64,000 nucleotides of DNA from Pseudomonadales bacterium (GCA_024234675.1 JACKNU010000001.1:930001-994000); one strand, 5' to 3'. Counted from the first letter of the stretch, positions 16,446 through 25,126 are shown. Notes: generated by a model from the letters alone, not told the origin. A program made the numbers and translations.

Positions 16446-16461
16446 GATATATCATTAGGTC
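16446..16461. promoter_or_regulatory. Inverted-repeat operator candidate (site 4), GntR promoter
   Basis: GATATATCATTAGGTC matches the GTTATA-N4-TATAAC half-sites at 8 of 12 positions. It also sits in a perfect 14-base palindrome, AATGATATATCATT, at 16443-16456. It lies 25 bases upstream of the GntR regulator start, a typical place for an autoregulatory operator. Confidence 0.5.
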
Positions 16462-16485
16462 TAATGCAATCATGAGACACGCCCA

Positions 16486-17268
16486 ATGAGCTCCATCGCA
16501 GAGATATTCAGCGAATCCCAGTTGCGGGAACTGCAACAGGATCGGCCCACCCCGCTGTATTTTCGCCTCTACAGCCTGCTCAAGCATGCCATCCTCGACG
16601 GGACCATAGGCAATGGCGCGCAGATGCCCACCGAGCAGCAGTTGGCGGAAACTTTCGGTGTCTCGCGTATCACCGCCAAGCGCGCCATGGACGAACTGGC
16701 CGCGGAGGAGCTGGTGCAGCGGCGCCGTGGACGCGGCACCCATGTCACCTATGAATACACCCCCAAACCGGTGCGCGCGCCCCTGGTGGGGATGCTGCAG
16801 GAAATAGAGAGCATGGCCAGGCACTCGGAGGTCAAGGTGCTGGAGTGCAAGAAGCAGACTCCCCCCGCCCGGATCAGGGAGCTGCTGGGCCTGCCCGATG
16901 GGGACAAGGCCCTGCACCTGGTGCGGGTCCGCTCCCGCGACGGACAGCCCTTCGGCCATTACGAGAGCTGGAGCGCCGGGCTGGGCAAGCCGGTCAGCAA
17001 GCGCGATTTCGCGCGCTTTACCCGGCTGGAGATCTTTCGCAAACAGGGCCTGAAACTCACCCACGTCACCCAGACCATCAGCGCCGTGGCCGCCGATGAA
17101 AATCTCGCCGCCAGCCTGCAGACCGAAGTGGGCGCGCCGCTGATAAGCCTGGTGCGGCACTCTTTCATCACCGTCGCCAAGCGGGAGCAACTGGTGGACT
17201 ACCTGCAGGTGTTTTATCACCCGGACCGGTTCCAGTACCAGATGGACCTCGAGATCGACAAGGCTTGA
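16486..17268 (+). CDS. GntR-family regulator, HutC subfamily
   Basis: A 260-residue regulator. The winged helix-turn-helix lies at about residues 25-90 (MPTEQQLAETFGVSRITAKRA, then RRRGRGTHV as the wing). The UTRA ligand-binding domain from about 105 to 250 places it in the HutC subfamily, which usually represses catabolic genes until a pathway metabolite binds. It heads a plus-strand run with the lyase (11-base gap) and two coupled hydrolases. A palindrome lies just upstream, and related sites occur at seven other promoters of the island, so it is the best candidate for their regulator. The effector is unknown. Confidence 0.88.
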   Translation: MSSIAEIFSESQLRELQQDRPTPLYFRLYSLLKHAILDGTIGNGAQMPTEQQLAETFGVSRITAKRAMDELAAEELVQRRRGRGTHVTYEYTPKPVRAPLVGMLQEIESMARHSEVKVLECKKQTPPARIRELLGLPDGDKALHLVRVRSRDGQPFGHYESWSAGLGKPVSKRDFARFTRLEIFRKQGLKLTHVTQTISAVAADENLAASLQTEVGAPLISLVRHSFITVAKREQLVDYLQVFYHPDRFQYQMDLEIDKA

Positions 17269-17279
17269 GGCGGCCTGGC

Positions 17280-18155
17280 ATGAGCCATCGCGCAAGGCTG
17301 CAGCGACAGCTGCAGGCGGACAGGGTGCTGCCGGTACCCGGGGTATACGACGGCCTGTCGGCGCTGCTGGTGGAACAGGCGGGTTTCGACTGCGCCTTCC
17401 TGTCGGGCGCCTGCCTCGCCTTTGCCCGCTTCGGCCGCCCCGACCTGGGCCTGGTGTGCGCCTCGGAGCTACGCGAAACCGTGGCGCTGCTGCGAGACCG
17501 GGTGTCCATCCCCCTGATCGTGGACATGGATACCGGTTTCGGCAACGCCCTGAACGTGCAGCGCACAGTGCGGGACCTGGAACGGGCCGGGGCCAGCGCC
17601 CTGCAGATGGAAGACCAGCTCGCCCCCAAGCGCTGCGGGCACATGGCCGGCAAAACCGTGATTCCCGTCGCTGAAATGGTGGGCAAGATACGCGCAGCCC
17701 TGGATGCGCGGCTCGACGACAGCACGCTGCTCATAGCCCGCACCGACGCCCTCGGCGTCAACGGCTTCGAGGATGCCCTGGAGCGGGCCGAGCGCTACCT
17801 GGAAGCCGGGGCCGACGCCCTGTTCATCGAGGCGCCGCAGTCGGTCGCGCAGATGCAGCAGATCGGCAGGCAATTCGGCGGCCGCACGCCACTGGTACAC
17901 AACCTGGTAGAGGGCGGCAACAGCCCGGTGACAGGCGGCGCCGAGTTGCAGCAACTGGGTTACCGCGTGGCGCTGTACCCCGCCGCCCTGCTGCACCAGT
18001 TCGTGCCCGCGGCGCAAGCCCTGCTGCAGGTGATCGCGAACACCGGCTCAACCGCGAGCCTGCGCTCGCAGCTGTGTGAGCTGGGGGACATGAATCGCGT
18101 GTTGGGCGCCGAGCAACTGCTGGCCGCCGCCGAGCAGTATGCGGGGGATGAATGA
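17280..18155 (+). CDS. Isocitrate lyase/PEP mutase superfamily lyase (2-methylisocitrate or dimethylmalate lyase type)
   Basis: A 291-residue TIM-barrel enzyme. Family motifs are VPGVYDGLSA near the start, DMDTGFGN with the metal-binding Asp, QMEDQ, and the flexible-loop motif PKRCGH that carries the catalytic Cys of lyases (absent from mutases). Members cleave 2-methylisocitrate, oxaloacetate or 2,3-dimethylmalate into a keto acid plus an acid. There is no prpC/prpD neighbourhood, but a LeuCD-type hydratase is nearby, which favours a substituted-malate lyase over the propionate cycle. ATG 17280 is preferred over an upstream TTG that overlaps the previous stop. The following hydrolase overlaps its end by four bases. 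Confidence 0.82.
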   Translation: MSHRARLQRQLQADRVLPVPGVYDGLSALLVEQAGFDCAFLSGACLAFARFGRPDLGLVCASELRETVALLRDRVSIPLIVDMDTGFGNALNVQRTVRDLERAGASALQMEDQLAPKRCGHMAGKTVIPVAEMVGKIRAALDARLDDSTLLIARTDALGVNGFEDALERAERYLEAGADALFIEAPQSVAQMQQIGRQFGGRTPLVHNLVEGGNSPVTGGAELQQLGYRVALYPAALLHQFVPAAQALLQVIANTGSTASLRSQLCELGDMNRVLGAEQLLAAAEQYAGDE

Positions 18156-19108
18156 TGCGTCTGCTGGCAAAACTACTGGCGCTGGTACTGACGCTGTTGC
18201 TGCTGGCCGTCGCCTGGCTGTGGTGGAGCAATCGCGATATTCCAGCCGCGGAAATCGACATGCTGTACGGTGGCGCGGACCTGCAGCGGGTAGTGGTGGA
18301 CGGCGTTGACCTGGCATACCGCGTCCAGGGACAGGGTCCGCCGCTGGTATTGATCCACTCCCACTTCTACACCATGCGCCAGTGGCAGCGCTGGGTGGAC
18401 GTCCTGGCCGACGACTTCACTGTGATCCGCTACGACCTCACCAGCCACGGCCTCACCGGCCCCGACCCCTCTGGCGATTACTCCCGGGCCCGCGGCAGCC
18501 AGCTGCTGAACGGGTTGCTGGATCACCTGGACCTTACCCGGGTATCGATAGCCGGCTCTTCCACCGGCGGCGGCCTGGCCTGGTACTACGCGGCCCACTA
18601 CCCCCAGCGGGTGGACAAGCTTATCCTCATCAATGCCCCGGGCCTGCCCGGCGTCACCAACAAATACATGGAAACCCCGCTGCCGGATTGGTCCGGCTAC
18701 CTGCTGTACCTGCTGCCGGAGGGACTGTTCAAGCCGTTCCTGCAGGCGGCGGTCGCGGACAAGTCCCTGATCACCGACGAGCAGGTGCGCGAATTCCACC
18801 TCATGTATCGCCGGGCCGGTAATCGCTGGGCCGAGTTCCAGCGGATGCGCGCCTGGGAGCGCGGCGACATCAGTGCCGAGCTGGCCGCCATCCGGGCACC
18901 TGTCCTGATCATGTGGGGCGCGGAAAACCCCCAGTTGCCGGTAACGCAGGTGGCCGAGTACACGGCCAGGCTGGTCAACTCGCCGCGGGTGGAGCAGCGC
19001 ATCTACCCCGGCATAGGCCACGTCATCCCGCTGGAGATCCCGGAGCAGTCCGCGGCAGACGCGCGCGCATTCCTGCTGGGCGAGGCACCGACCAATGACG
19101 GCCAATAG
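18152..19108 (+). CDS. Membrane-anchored alpha/beta hydrolase
   Basis: A 318-residue hydrolase. The N-terminus is one hydrophobic helix (about residues 3-24, LLLLAVAWLWW) that would anchor the protein in the inner membrane facing the periplasm. The alpha/beta fold follows: oxyanion HSHFYTM, nucleophile elbow AGSSTGGGLA, MWGAENP with the acid region, and GIGHVIPLE with the catalytic His. The elbow GSSTGG departs from GxSxG in its first half only modestly. It is translationally coupled to the lyase upstream and the lipoprotein hydrolase downstream. It may act as a dephytylating (pheophytinase-like) or demethylating esterase, but this is conjecture. Confidence 0.7.
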   Translation: MMRLLAKLLALVLTLLLLAVAWLWWSNRDIPAAEIDMLYGGADLQRVVVDGVDLAYRVQGQGPPLVLIHSHFYTMRQWQRWVDVLADDFTVIRYDLTSHGLTGPDPSGDYSRARGSQLLNGLLDHLDLTRVSIAGSSTGGGLAWYYAAHYPQRVDKLILINAPGLPGVTNKYMETPLPDWSGYLLYLLPEGLFKPFLQAAVADKSLITDEQVREFHLMYRRAGNRWAEFQRMRAWERGDISAELAAIRAPVLIMWGAENPQLPVTQVAEYTARLVNSPRVEQRIYPGIGHVIPLEIPEQSAADARAFLLGEAPTNDGQ

Positions 19109-20144
19109 CCTGCGCGCGGTCCGGCGGGCGCTGCATGGCGCGCTGCTGTTAATGCTGGGCCCGCTACTGGGGGCCTGTGGCGAAGAAGTGGAGCTGCCGC
19201 CCGCCGCGCCGCTGCGCGTCGACGAGGCCGTCATCGCCCAACTGCCCGCGGTACTGCCGGGACCGCACCGGGTAGCCCGCGCCCTGGACAGCAGCCTGCC
19301 CGCGGAGGTTGAGCGCCGGGAACTCGCCTTCAACCTGTACTACCCGGAGGATGGCGGAGGCTACCCGCTGCTGCTGTTCTCCCACGGTAACTGGTCAGAC
19401 AAGGACAGCTACGACCTGGTCATAGAACACTGGGTGAGCCACGGTTACGCGGTGATCGCCCCTGACCACCTGGACTGCTGCAGCGCGGTACAGGGGATTT
19501 TCAACAGCCTGCGCTACGGCCAGTTGGGCCTCATCGAGGGCCGGGTCGCTGACCTGCGGCGCCTGCTGGCGGCCCTGCCGGACATACAGCGACTGCACCC
19601 CGCCTTTGCGGGCAAGTTCGATGCTGCGCGCCTGGGACTTGCGGGCCACTCCTTTGGCGCCTTCACTGCCCAGCAGTTCGGCGGCGCCATGGCCTACGAT
19701 CCGGACGCGGAGCAATTCCTGCCGGTGCAAGCGCCGCTGGTCGGCGCCATCGTCGCCTTATCGCCCCCGGGCCCCATGTTCACCACGATTACCGCGGGCA
19801 GCTGGGAGGCACTGGCGGCGCCCACCCTGGTCACCACGGGCACCTGGGATATCCAGCCGCGCTTCTGGCCGGACTGGCGCCTGCACCTGCTGTCCTATGA
19901 AACCGCCAGGCCCGGGGACAAATACGCCCTGGTCACCCGGGGGGCGGATCACTACCTGGGCAACCTCATCTGCCGCCCCGAGCGGCAGGAGCCCCCCCAG
20001 GTCGATGCCCTGCGCATGCTGCAGGTGGTCACCACCGCCTTCCTGGACGCCTACCTCAAGGGCGATACCGACGCCATGCGGTTTCTCGCATCGGATGAGC
20101 TGACCACCTTAACGGCCGGCTTCTCCACCCTGATGAGGCGCTGA
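19095..20144 (+). CDS. Chlorophyllase-like alpha/beta hydrolase, predicted lipoprotein
   Basis: A 349-residue protein. The signal peptide ends in a lipobox, LLGAC, with the Cys at about residue 27, so it should be lipidated and held at the periplasmic or outer-membrane surface. The hydrolase part shows PLLLFSHGNW, the elbow LAGHSFGAFTAQ, and a late His in RGADHYLGN. It resembles the dienelactone-hydrolase/chlorophyllase/PAF-acetylhydrolase group. Its start overlaps the previous gene by 14 bases. A surface esterase would make sense for dephytylating membrane-bound chlorophyll before uptake; a generic lipase is the alternative. Confidence 0.65.
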   Translation: MTANSLRAVRRALHGALLLMLGPLLGACGEEVELPPAAPLRVDEAVIAQLPAVLPGPHRVARALDSSLPAEVERRELAFNLYYPEDGGGYPLLLFSHGNWSDKDSYDLVIEHWVSHGYAVIAPDHLDCCSAVQGIFNSLRYGQLGLIEGRVADLRRLLAALPDIQRLHPAFAGKFDAARLGLAGHSFGAFTAQQFGGAMAYDPDAEQFLPVQAPLVGAIVALSPPGPMFTTITAGSWEALAAPTLVTTGTWDIQPRFWPDWRLHLLSYETARPGDKYALVTRGADHYLGNLICRPERQEPPQVDALRMLQVVTTAFLDAYLKGDTDAMRFLASDELTTLTAGFSTLMRR

Positions 20145-20156
20145 GCTTCGGCACCC

Positions 20157-21095
20157 CTACTGGGGCGTAGCCGCGACAAAATCCCTGGGTAGGCCAGCCT
20201 GCGGGGTAAAGCCATATAACTCAACCTGGGGCAGGGCCTCCGCCAGGATCCGCCTGGCGGCGAACAGGCGCTCGAAGTTGACGCCGGTGCGCAACCCCTG
20301 GCTCTCCAGCAGGAACACCAGGTCCTCGGTGACGATATTACCGCTGGCGCCGGGGGCGAATGGGCAGCCGCCGATACCGCCCATGGATGAGTCAATCGTA
20401 GTCAGGCCCACTTCCAGCGCCGCCATGACATTGGCCAGCCCCTGACCGCGGGTATTGTGCAGGTGGATGCCGTTCAATCTGTCGCGGCCCAGCAAGCCCC
20501 ATATGCGGCGGGTGTAATCGCGCACCTGTACCGGGTTGGCAAAGCCGGTGGTATCCGACAGACCGACCTCGTCGCAGCCGGCGGCGATCAGCTTTTCCGC
20601 CATTTGCAGCACCTTGTCCCGGGGCACCACGCCCTCCAGGGTACAGCCGAAGGCCGTGGACAAAGAGCCCTCCAGGCGCGGCCGCTGCCCCGCGGGCAGG
20701 GCGTCTATGGCGGCGCGAATGGCCCGCACCTCCTGCAACACCTGCTCGTGGGTCCGGCGCAGGTTCTTGAGGCTGTGGGTCTCGCTCACCGACAGGGGAA
20801 TGGTCATCTTGTGGGGGCCGACTGCCAGCGCGTTCTCGGCGCCGCGCAGGTTGGGGACCAGCACGGCCACCGCCAGTCCCTCGATCGCGCGGGCATGGGC
20901 TACCAGCTCCGCGGTATCGGCAAGTTGCGGCAGCACGTTGGCGGGCACAAAAGAGCCCACTTCGATTTCAGGGATACCCGCCGCAGCCAGCGCCGATATC
21001 CAGGCCTTCTTTGCGGCGGTGGGCATGACAGGGGCGATGCTCTGCAGCCCGTCCCGCGGCCCCACCTCACTGATCTCGATATCGATCGTAGCCAC
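20157..21095 (-). CDS. HMG-CoA lyase-like enzyme, copy 1
   Basis: A 312-residue TIM-barrel lyase of the HMGL family. Motifs are EVGPRDGLQ at the start (metal and substrate Arg-Asp), HLHNTRGQG (metal-binding His-x-His) and GGIGGCPFAPGASGN with the catalytic Cys. The family cleaves 3-hydroxy-3-methylglutaryl-CoA-like tertiary alcohols to an acyl-CoA or keto acid. GTG 21095 is chosen because GGAGAG lies seven bases before it; the frame also allows an earlier TTG. It diverges from a class III CoA-transferase gene across an operator-like site. CoA activation followed by retro-aldol cleavage is therefore a reasonable two-step reading. Confidence 0.82.
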   Translation of the reverse strand: MATIDIEISEVGPRDGLQSIAPVMPTAAKKAWISALAAAGIPEIEVGSFVPANVLPQLADTAELVAHARAIEGLAVAVLVPNLRGAENALAVGPHKMTIPLSVSETHSLKNLRRTHEQVLQEVRAIRAAIDALPAGQRPRLEGSLSTAFGCTLEGVVPRDKVLQMAEKLIAAGCDEVGLSDTTGFANPVQVRDYTRRIWGLLGRDRLNGIHLHNTRGQGLANVMAALEVGLTTIDSSMGGIGGCPFAPGASGNIVTEDLVFLLESQGLRTGVNFERLFAARRILAEALPQVELYGFTPQAGLPRDFVAATPQ

Positions 21096-21163
21096 TGCCA
21101 ATCTCTCCACCCACAACCGGCGCCAGCTACTGGCCGCGCCGCGCTTCTGCTATTTGGTATATT

Positions 21164-21179
21164 GTTATATCATAGTGAC
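21164..21179. promoter_or_regulatory. Inverted-repeat operator candidate (site 5)
   Basis: GTTATATCATAGTGAC matches the GTTATA-N4-TATAAC half-sites at 9 of 12 positions, with an exact left half and the central TCAT shared with sites 2 and 4. It lies in the divergent promoter of the HMG-CoA lyase-like and CoA-transferase genes. Confidence 0.45.
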
Positions 21180-21217
21180 ATTATAGCTCCTATACCAGCC
21201 CGGGACAGCCCTAGCAC

Positions 21218-22405
21218 ATGCCTGAACACAGCAAGCCACTTGATGGAATCAAAGTCGTCGAATTCACTCACATGGTGATGGGGCCCGCGGTAGGCGTGAT
21301 CCTCGCCGACCTGGGAGCCGACGTGGTCAAGGTGGAGCCGCTGCAGGGAGACAACACCCGCCGCCTCAAGGGGAGCGGGGCCGGCTACTTCGCGATGTAC
21401 AACCGCAACAAGTCCAGCGTGTGCCTGGATTTGAAATCGGACCAGGGACTGGCCACCGCCAGGGAACTGGTGCTGCGCAGCGACATCATGATCGAGAACT
21501 TTCGCCCCGGCGCAATGGACAAGCTGGGCTTGGGCTACCCCCAGTTGAGCGAGGTCAATCCTGCCCTGATCTACTGTTCGCTGAAGGGATTCCTGTCGGG
21601 CCCCTACGAACACCGCACCGCTCTGGACGAGGTCACCCAGATGATGGGCGGCCTGGCCTATATGACCGGCCCGCCAGACAGGCCGCTGCGCGCCGGCAGT
21701 TCGGTTATCGATATCACCGGGGGCATGTTCGGCGTCATCGGCATTCTCGCCGCCCTGCAGGAGCGACACAACACCGGCAGGGGCAAGCAGGTGACCAGTT
21801 CCCTGTTCGAAACCACCGCCTTCATGGTGGGCCAGCACATTGCCCAGCAGGGCGTATCGGGCGAAGAGCCCCCGCCCATGTCGGTGCGTCGCAGCGCCTG
21901 GTCGGTGTACGACATCTTCACCTGCGGTGATGGCGACAAGGTATTTGTAGGGGTGGTCAGCGACAGCCTGTGGCAGCGTTTCTGCGAGGAGTTCGAGCTG
22001 AGGGATTTTGCCGACGACCCGGGCATGGCGAGCAATAGCAAGCGCGTAAACCAGCGCGATGTCATTCTGCCTCGCGTCGAGGCCTTGTTCGCGGGCATGG
22101 ACAAACAGGAACTCATGGCCAGGCTGGACCGCGCCGGCGTACCGTTCGCGCCCATCAACAAACCCATAGACCTGGTGAGCGACACCCACATGCTGCAGGG
22201 CGGCGGCCTCGTGGACATCAACCTGGAAAGCGGTAAGCAGATCAAACTACCGGGGCTGCCTATAGAGTTCGACGGTGAAAAGCCTGGATTGCGACGCAAC
22301 CTGCCCGCGCCGGGCGAGGGCGGCCGCGAACGTTTGCTGGCCATGGGTTTCAGCGCCGGGGACCTCGATCGCCTCATCGCGCAGGGCGTGATGATCGCCT
22401 ACTGA
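21218..22405 (+). CDS. Class III (CaiB/BaiF) CoA-transferase, copy 1
   Basis: A 395-residue family III CoA-transferase. Recognisable parts are LDGIKVVEFTHMVMGP, the CoA-binding LADLGADVVKVEP, NRNKSSVCLDLKS, and ENFRPGAMDKLGLG. TALDEVTQMMGG carries the Asp expected to form the acyl-aspartyl intermediate. These enzymes move CoA between carboxylic acids. It diverges from the HMG-CoA lyase-like gene, and together they could activate and split a hydroxylated diacid. Two more members occur in the window (36008 and 38927), so at least three distinct acids are probably activated. Confidence 0.85.
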   Translation: MPEHSKPLDGIKVVEFTHMVMGPAVGVILADLGADVVKVEPLQGDNTRRLKGSGAGYFAMYNRNKSSVCLDLKSDQGLATARELVLRSDIMIENFRPGAMDKLGLGYPQLSEVNPALIYCSLKGFLSGPYEHRTALDEVTQMMGGLAYMTGPPDRPLRAGSSVIDITGGMFGVIGILAALQERHNTGRGKQVTSSLFETTAFMVGQHIAQQGVSGEEPPPMSVRRSAWSVYDIFTCGDGDKVFVGVVSDSLWQRFCEEFELRDFADDPGMASNSKRVNQRDVILPRVEALFAGMDKQELMARLDRAGVPFAPINKPIDLVSDTHMLQGGGLVDINLESGKQIKLPGLPIEFDGEKPGLRRNLPAPGEGGRERLLAMGFSAGDLDRLIAQGVMIAY

Positions 22406-22449
22406 GGGGAGCCGGCCCCGCAAGGGGCAGCGGATGGAGGACGCCCTCG

Positions 22450-22812
22450 CTAAGCCGCTTGACCGCCGGTGTCGGCTTTACACAATTCCAGCAGCGAGGC
22501 CCCGGCGATATACAGCATGACCGCAAGTCCAAAGCCCATACCGACCGGTGTGCCCTGGGCGCCCGATAACAATACGTACGCAATTACGACACAACTGACC
22601 AGCACCGATAGCACCGCCAGCACCAGCAGAATACACCCGAGATAAAACCCCGCACGGGCAGCAGCGTTGTCGGGAGCGGCGATGAGGACCTGGTGTTTGA
22701 GCACCTTCCGGGCGCGACGCAGCACCAGCAGCAGCGGCAGCAGGTAGATAAGCGTGAACAGCAAACCACCGATCAGGGGTTCCAGTGAATCCAGCGCCAG
22801 CGCCATGAACAC
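22450..22812 (-). CDS. Small hypothetical membrane protein
   Basis: A 120-residue hydrophobic protein with about three transmembrane segments (LIGGLLFTLIYLLPLLLVL near the start, then two in the second half) and a basic loop RRARKVLKH. I do not recognise the family. It converges on the CoA-transferase gene. The start could be the first or the third codon. Nothing ties it to the catabolic genes besides position. Confidence 0.45.
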   Translation of the reverse strand: MFMALALDSLEPLIGGLLFTLIYLLPLLLVLRRARKVLKHQVLIAAPDNAAARAGFYLGCILLVLAVLSVLVSCVVIAYVLLSGAQGTPVGMGFGLAVMLYIAGASLLELCKADTGGQAA

Positions 22813-22910
22813 CAGGCCACCCAGCAGATACAGGGCATACAGGCCGCAGAAAAATAGCGTTACCCCAGCGTAGAATTTATTGATATACCCTCCCTGGCCC
22901 CTGCCAGGCT

Positions 22911-22928
22911 GCCGGGAAAAATCCCGGC
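22911..22928. other. Perfect hairpin downstream of the leuD-like gene
   Basis: GCCGGGA-AAAA-TCCCGGC forms a seven-base perfect stem with a four-base loop, in the 221-base gap between the small membrane gene and the LeuD-like gene. It lies about 105 bases past the LeuD-like stop. No U-run follows on either strand, so terminator function is uncertain. The rest of this gap shows nothing recognisable. Confidence 0.3.
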
Positions 22929-23033
22929 TGCAGGTACGCCCGCTCCGTTTTTTTCAGTATGGTGCAATCAGGAAGATTTGGGAGCATTTTGGCCAGAAAA
23001 GATGAGTTTCAGTGTCTGCAGCACTGCCTGCAG

Positions 23034-23648
23034 TCAATACAGCCAGGGCCGCAGTTCCTGCCGACGGCGGTGGAACCGGTCGATGACCTCTCCCCGAGTC
23101 AGGGTGAGAGCTATTGCGTCCAGCCCCTGCAACAACATGCGCCGGGCACCCGCATCGATGTCGAAATAGAAGGCCTGACCTGCGGCTTCCAGTCGCTGCG
23201 CCTGCAGGTCTATCAACACCCGGTTTTCCCCGGGCGCCGCACGCACCCAGGCGGCAATGGCAGCGATGACCTCCCCTGGCAGCACCAGTGGCAACAGGCC
23301 GTTGCGCACACAGTTACCGGCGAAGATGGTGCCGAAACCCGGGGCGACGATGGCGCGGATGCCATACTCCTTGAGCGCCCATACGGCGTGCTCCCGCGAG
23401 GAGCCACAGCCGAAATTGGCGCCGCCCAGGAGAATACTGGCGCCGCGGTAGGCCGGCCGGTTCAGCACGAAGTCAGGATTGGGCTCGCGACCCTCCTGGG
23501 ACAGGTAGCGCCAGCCTGCGAACAGGCCCTCCCCCAGGCCGTGTTTGGAAACCCGCCTCATTTCCCGTGAGGGGATGATTGCGTCAGTGTCGATATTGTC
23601 GCGCAATAACGGCGCGGCAATACCCTCGTGTCGGACAAACTCGTCCAT
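23034..23648 (-). CDS. LeuD-type hydratase small subunit (probable substituted-maleate hydratase)
   Basis: A 204-residue small subunit of the isopropylmalate isomerase/aconitase swivel-domain family. Key motifs are DNIDTDAIIP near residue 17 and GGANFGCGSSREHAVWAL around 75-90. Size matches LeuD (about 200). It pairs with the LeuC-like gene upstream, whose stop overlaps this start (TGATG). leuA, leuB and other leucine genes are absent here, and the island context suggests hydration of a substituted maleate, as in dimethylmaleate hydratase. A second leucine-pathway isomerase cannot be ruled out without phylogeny. Confidence 0.8.
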   Translation of the reverse strand: MDEFVRHEGIAAPLLRDNIDTDAIIPSREMRRVSKHGLGEGLFAGWRYLSQEGREPNPDFVLNRPAYRGASILLGGANFGCGSSREHAVWALKEYGIRAIVAPGFGTIFAGNCVRNGLLPLVLPGEVIAAIAAWVRAAPGENRVLIDLQAQRLEAAGQAFYFDIDAGARRMLLQGLDAIALTLTRGEVIDRFHRRRQELRPWLY

Positions 23649-25054
23649 CAGCTCTCCAGGAACTCTCTTGGATCTGTGATGCAGCCGCGTATGGCAGACG
23701 CGGCCACCGTTACCGGGCTGGCCAGGTGGGTGCGGGTCTCCGGGCCCTGCCTGCTCTCGAAATTGCGATTGGTGGTACTGATGACGCGCTGGCGGTAACC
23801 GAAGTGCTCACCACCAGCATAAAAACACATGGAGCAGCCGGAGGCGCGCCACTCGAAACCCGCCGCGGTGAATATCCTGTCCAGGCCCTCCGCCTCGGCC
23901 TGGGCCTTGACCTGCATGGAGCCGGGCACGCAAATCGCGCGCAGCCCGGGGGCGATCCGCCTGCCCCGCAACACGGCCGCCGCCACCCGCAGGTCACTGA
24001 TACGGCTGTTGGTACAGGAGCCGATAAAGGCGGCGTCGATGGCCAGGCCCCGCAGCGGCAGGCCGACCTCCAGGCCCATGTAAGCCAATGCCCGTTCCCG
24101 GCCCGCGCGATCGGTCGCCCCGGGTGCGTCCGGCGCCGGCACCGCGGCAGTGATCGCAACCGTGTGTTGCGGGCTGGTACCCCAGGTAACCTGCGGCTGC
24201 AGTGCTGAGCAGTCGACCACCAGTTCCCGGTCGAACTGCGCATCGGGGTCGGAGCGCAGCGTGCGCCAGTATGCTGCGGCCTGCTCCCAGCGCTCACCGA
24301 CCGGGGCGTAGGGCCGGCCCCGCAGGAAATCCAGGGTTTTGGCATCGGGCGCGATGACGCCGGTAAAGGCGGAAAACTCCACCGCCATGTTACACAAGGT
24401 CATGCGCGCTTCCATGTCGAGGCGGGTCACCGCCGCGCCGGCAAACTCCACCGCGTAGCCGCTGCCGCCATGGGCGCCGTGGCTGGCGATCAGGTGCAGG
24501 ATCATATCCTTGGCTGACACGCCTTGCGCCAGTTCGCCCTCGAAACTCACCCGCATGGTTTGCGGGCGCTGTACCCGCAGGGTCTTGGTGGCCAGGGCGT
24601 GCTCCGCCTCGCTGCTGCCGATACCCCAGGCCAGGGCGCCCATGGCCCCCTGGGTACAGGTGTGGCTGTCGGGGCAGACCAGGCTCATGCCCGGCTGCAC
24701 GATGCCCTGCTCCGGCGATACCACGTGCACAATGCCCTGCCGGGGGTCGAGCAGGTCGAACAGGGCGATGCCGGCGCTGTGGGCGTGGTTGCGGGTGGCG
24801 ACAATAAAATCTTTGCCGCTGGGCATGGTGGTGTCGTCGCTGCGATCGGGAAAGGTATCGACGATGTGGTCCATGCAGCAGAAAACCTGCTCCGGGCAGA
24901 ATACCTCGCGGCCCTCTGCCTGCAGGCTGGACAGGGCAATGGAACCGGTGCGCTCATGCAGGAATATGCGGTCGATATAAATCAGGTCGCTGCCGTCCTG
25001 CTGGCTTTCCACCAGGTGCTCATTCCATAACTTGTCGAACAGAGTCAGCGCCAT
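23648..25054 (-). CDS. LeuC-type hydratase large subunit (probable substituted-maleate hydratase)
   Basis: A 468-residue aconitase-superfamily large subunit. [4Fe-4S] cysteines are in VCPDSHTCTQG, GSCTNSR and GCSMCF, the usual three-cysteine arrangement. Conserved LeuC stretches such as STTNRNFESRQG are kept. However, the segment after GCSMC, which reads AMNNDRL...GER in true LeuC, is FYAGGEHFGYRQR here, and the early substrate loop also differs (HERTGSIALS), pointing to another substrate. ATG 25054 matches the usual LeuC start (MALTLFDKLW). The gene diverges from a VOC-like gene across an operator-like site. With the lyase at 17280 it could form a hydratase/lyase route for alkylmaleates. Confidence 0.82.
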   Translation of the reverse strand: MALTLFDKLWNEHLVESQQDGSDLIYIDRIFLHERTGSIALSSLQAEGREVFCPEQVFCCMDHIVDTFPDRSDDTTMPSGKDFIVATRNHAHSAGIALFDLLDPRQGIVHVVSPEQGIVQPGMSLVCPDSHTCTQGAMGALAWGIGSSEAEHALATKTLRVQRPQTMRVSFEGELAQGVSAKDMILHLIASHGAHGGSGYAVEFAGAAVTRLDMEARMTLCNMAVEFSAFTGVIAPDAKTLDFLRGRPYAPVGERWEQAAAYWRTLRSDPDAQFDRELVVDCSALQPQVTWGTSPQHTVAITAAVPAPDAPGATDRAGRERALAYMGLEVGLPLRGLAIDAAFIGSCTNSRISDLRVAAAVLRGRRIAPGLRAICVPGSMQVKAQAEAEGLDRIFTAAGFEWRASGCSMCFYAGGEHFGYRQRVISTTNRNFESRQGPETRTHLASPVTVAASAIRGCITDPREFLES

Positions 25055-25126
25055 AACCACCTATAACCGGGTATGCTCGGGAAACACGGGGCCGCGCGAC
25101 CAGGAAATTGCCGCGCAGGCCCGTTT

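Noticed and set aside
17280..18155. PrpB methylisocitrate lyase of the propionate cycle
   Set aside because: No prpC, prpD or acnD-like genes accompany it. The family motif is compatible with PrpB, so this remains open, but the context favours another substituted malate.
23034..25054. LeuC/LeuD pair as leucine biosynthesis
   Set aside because: No leuA or leuB nearby, altered residues next to the GCSMC motif, and a catabolic setting with a shared operator; kept as a hydratase of unknown substrate.
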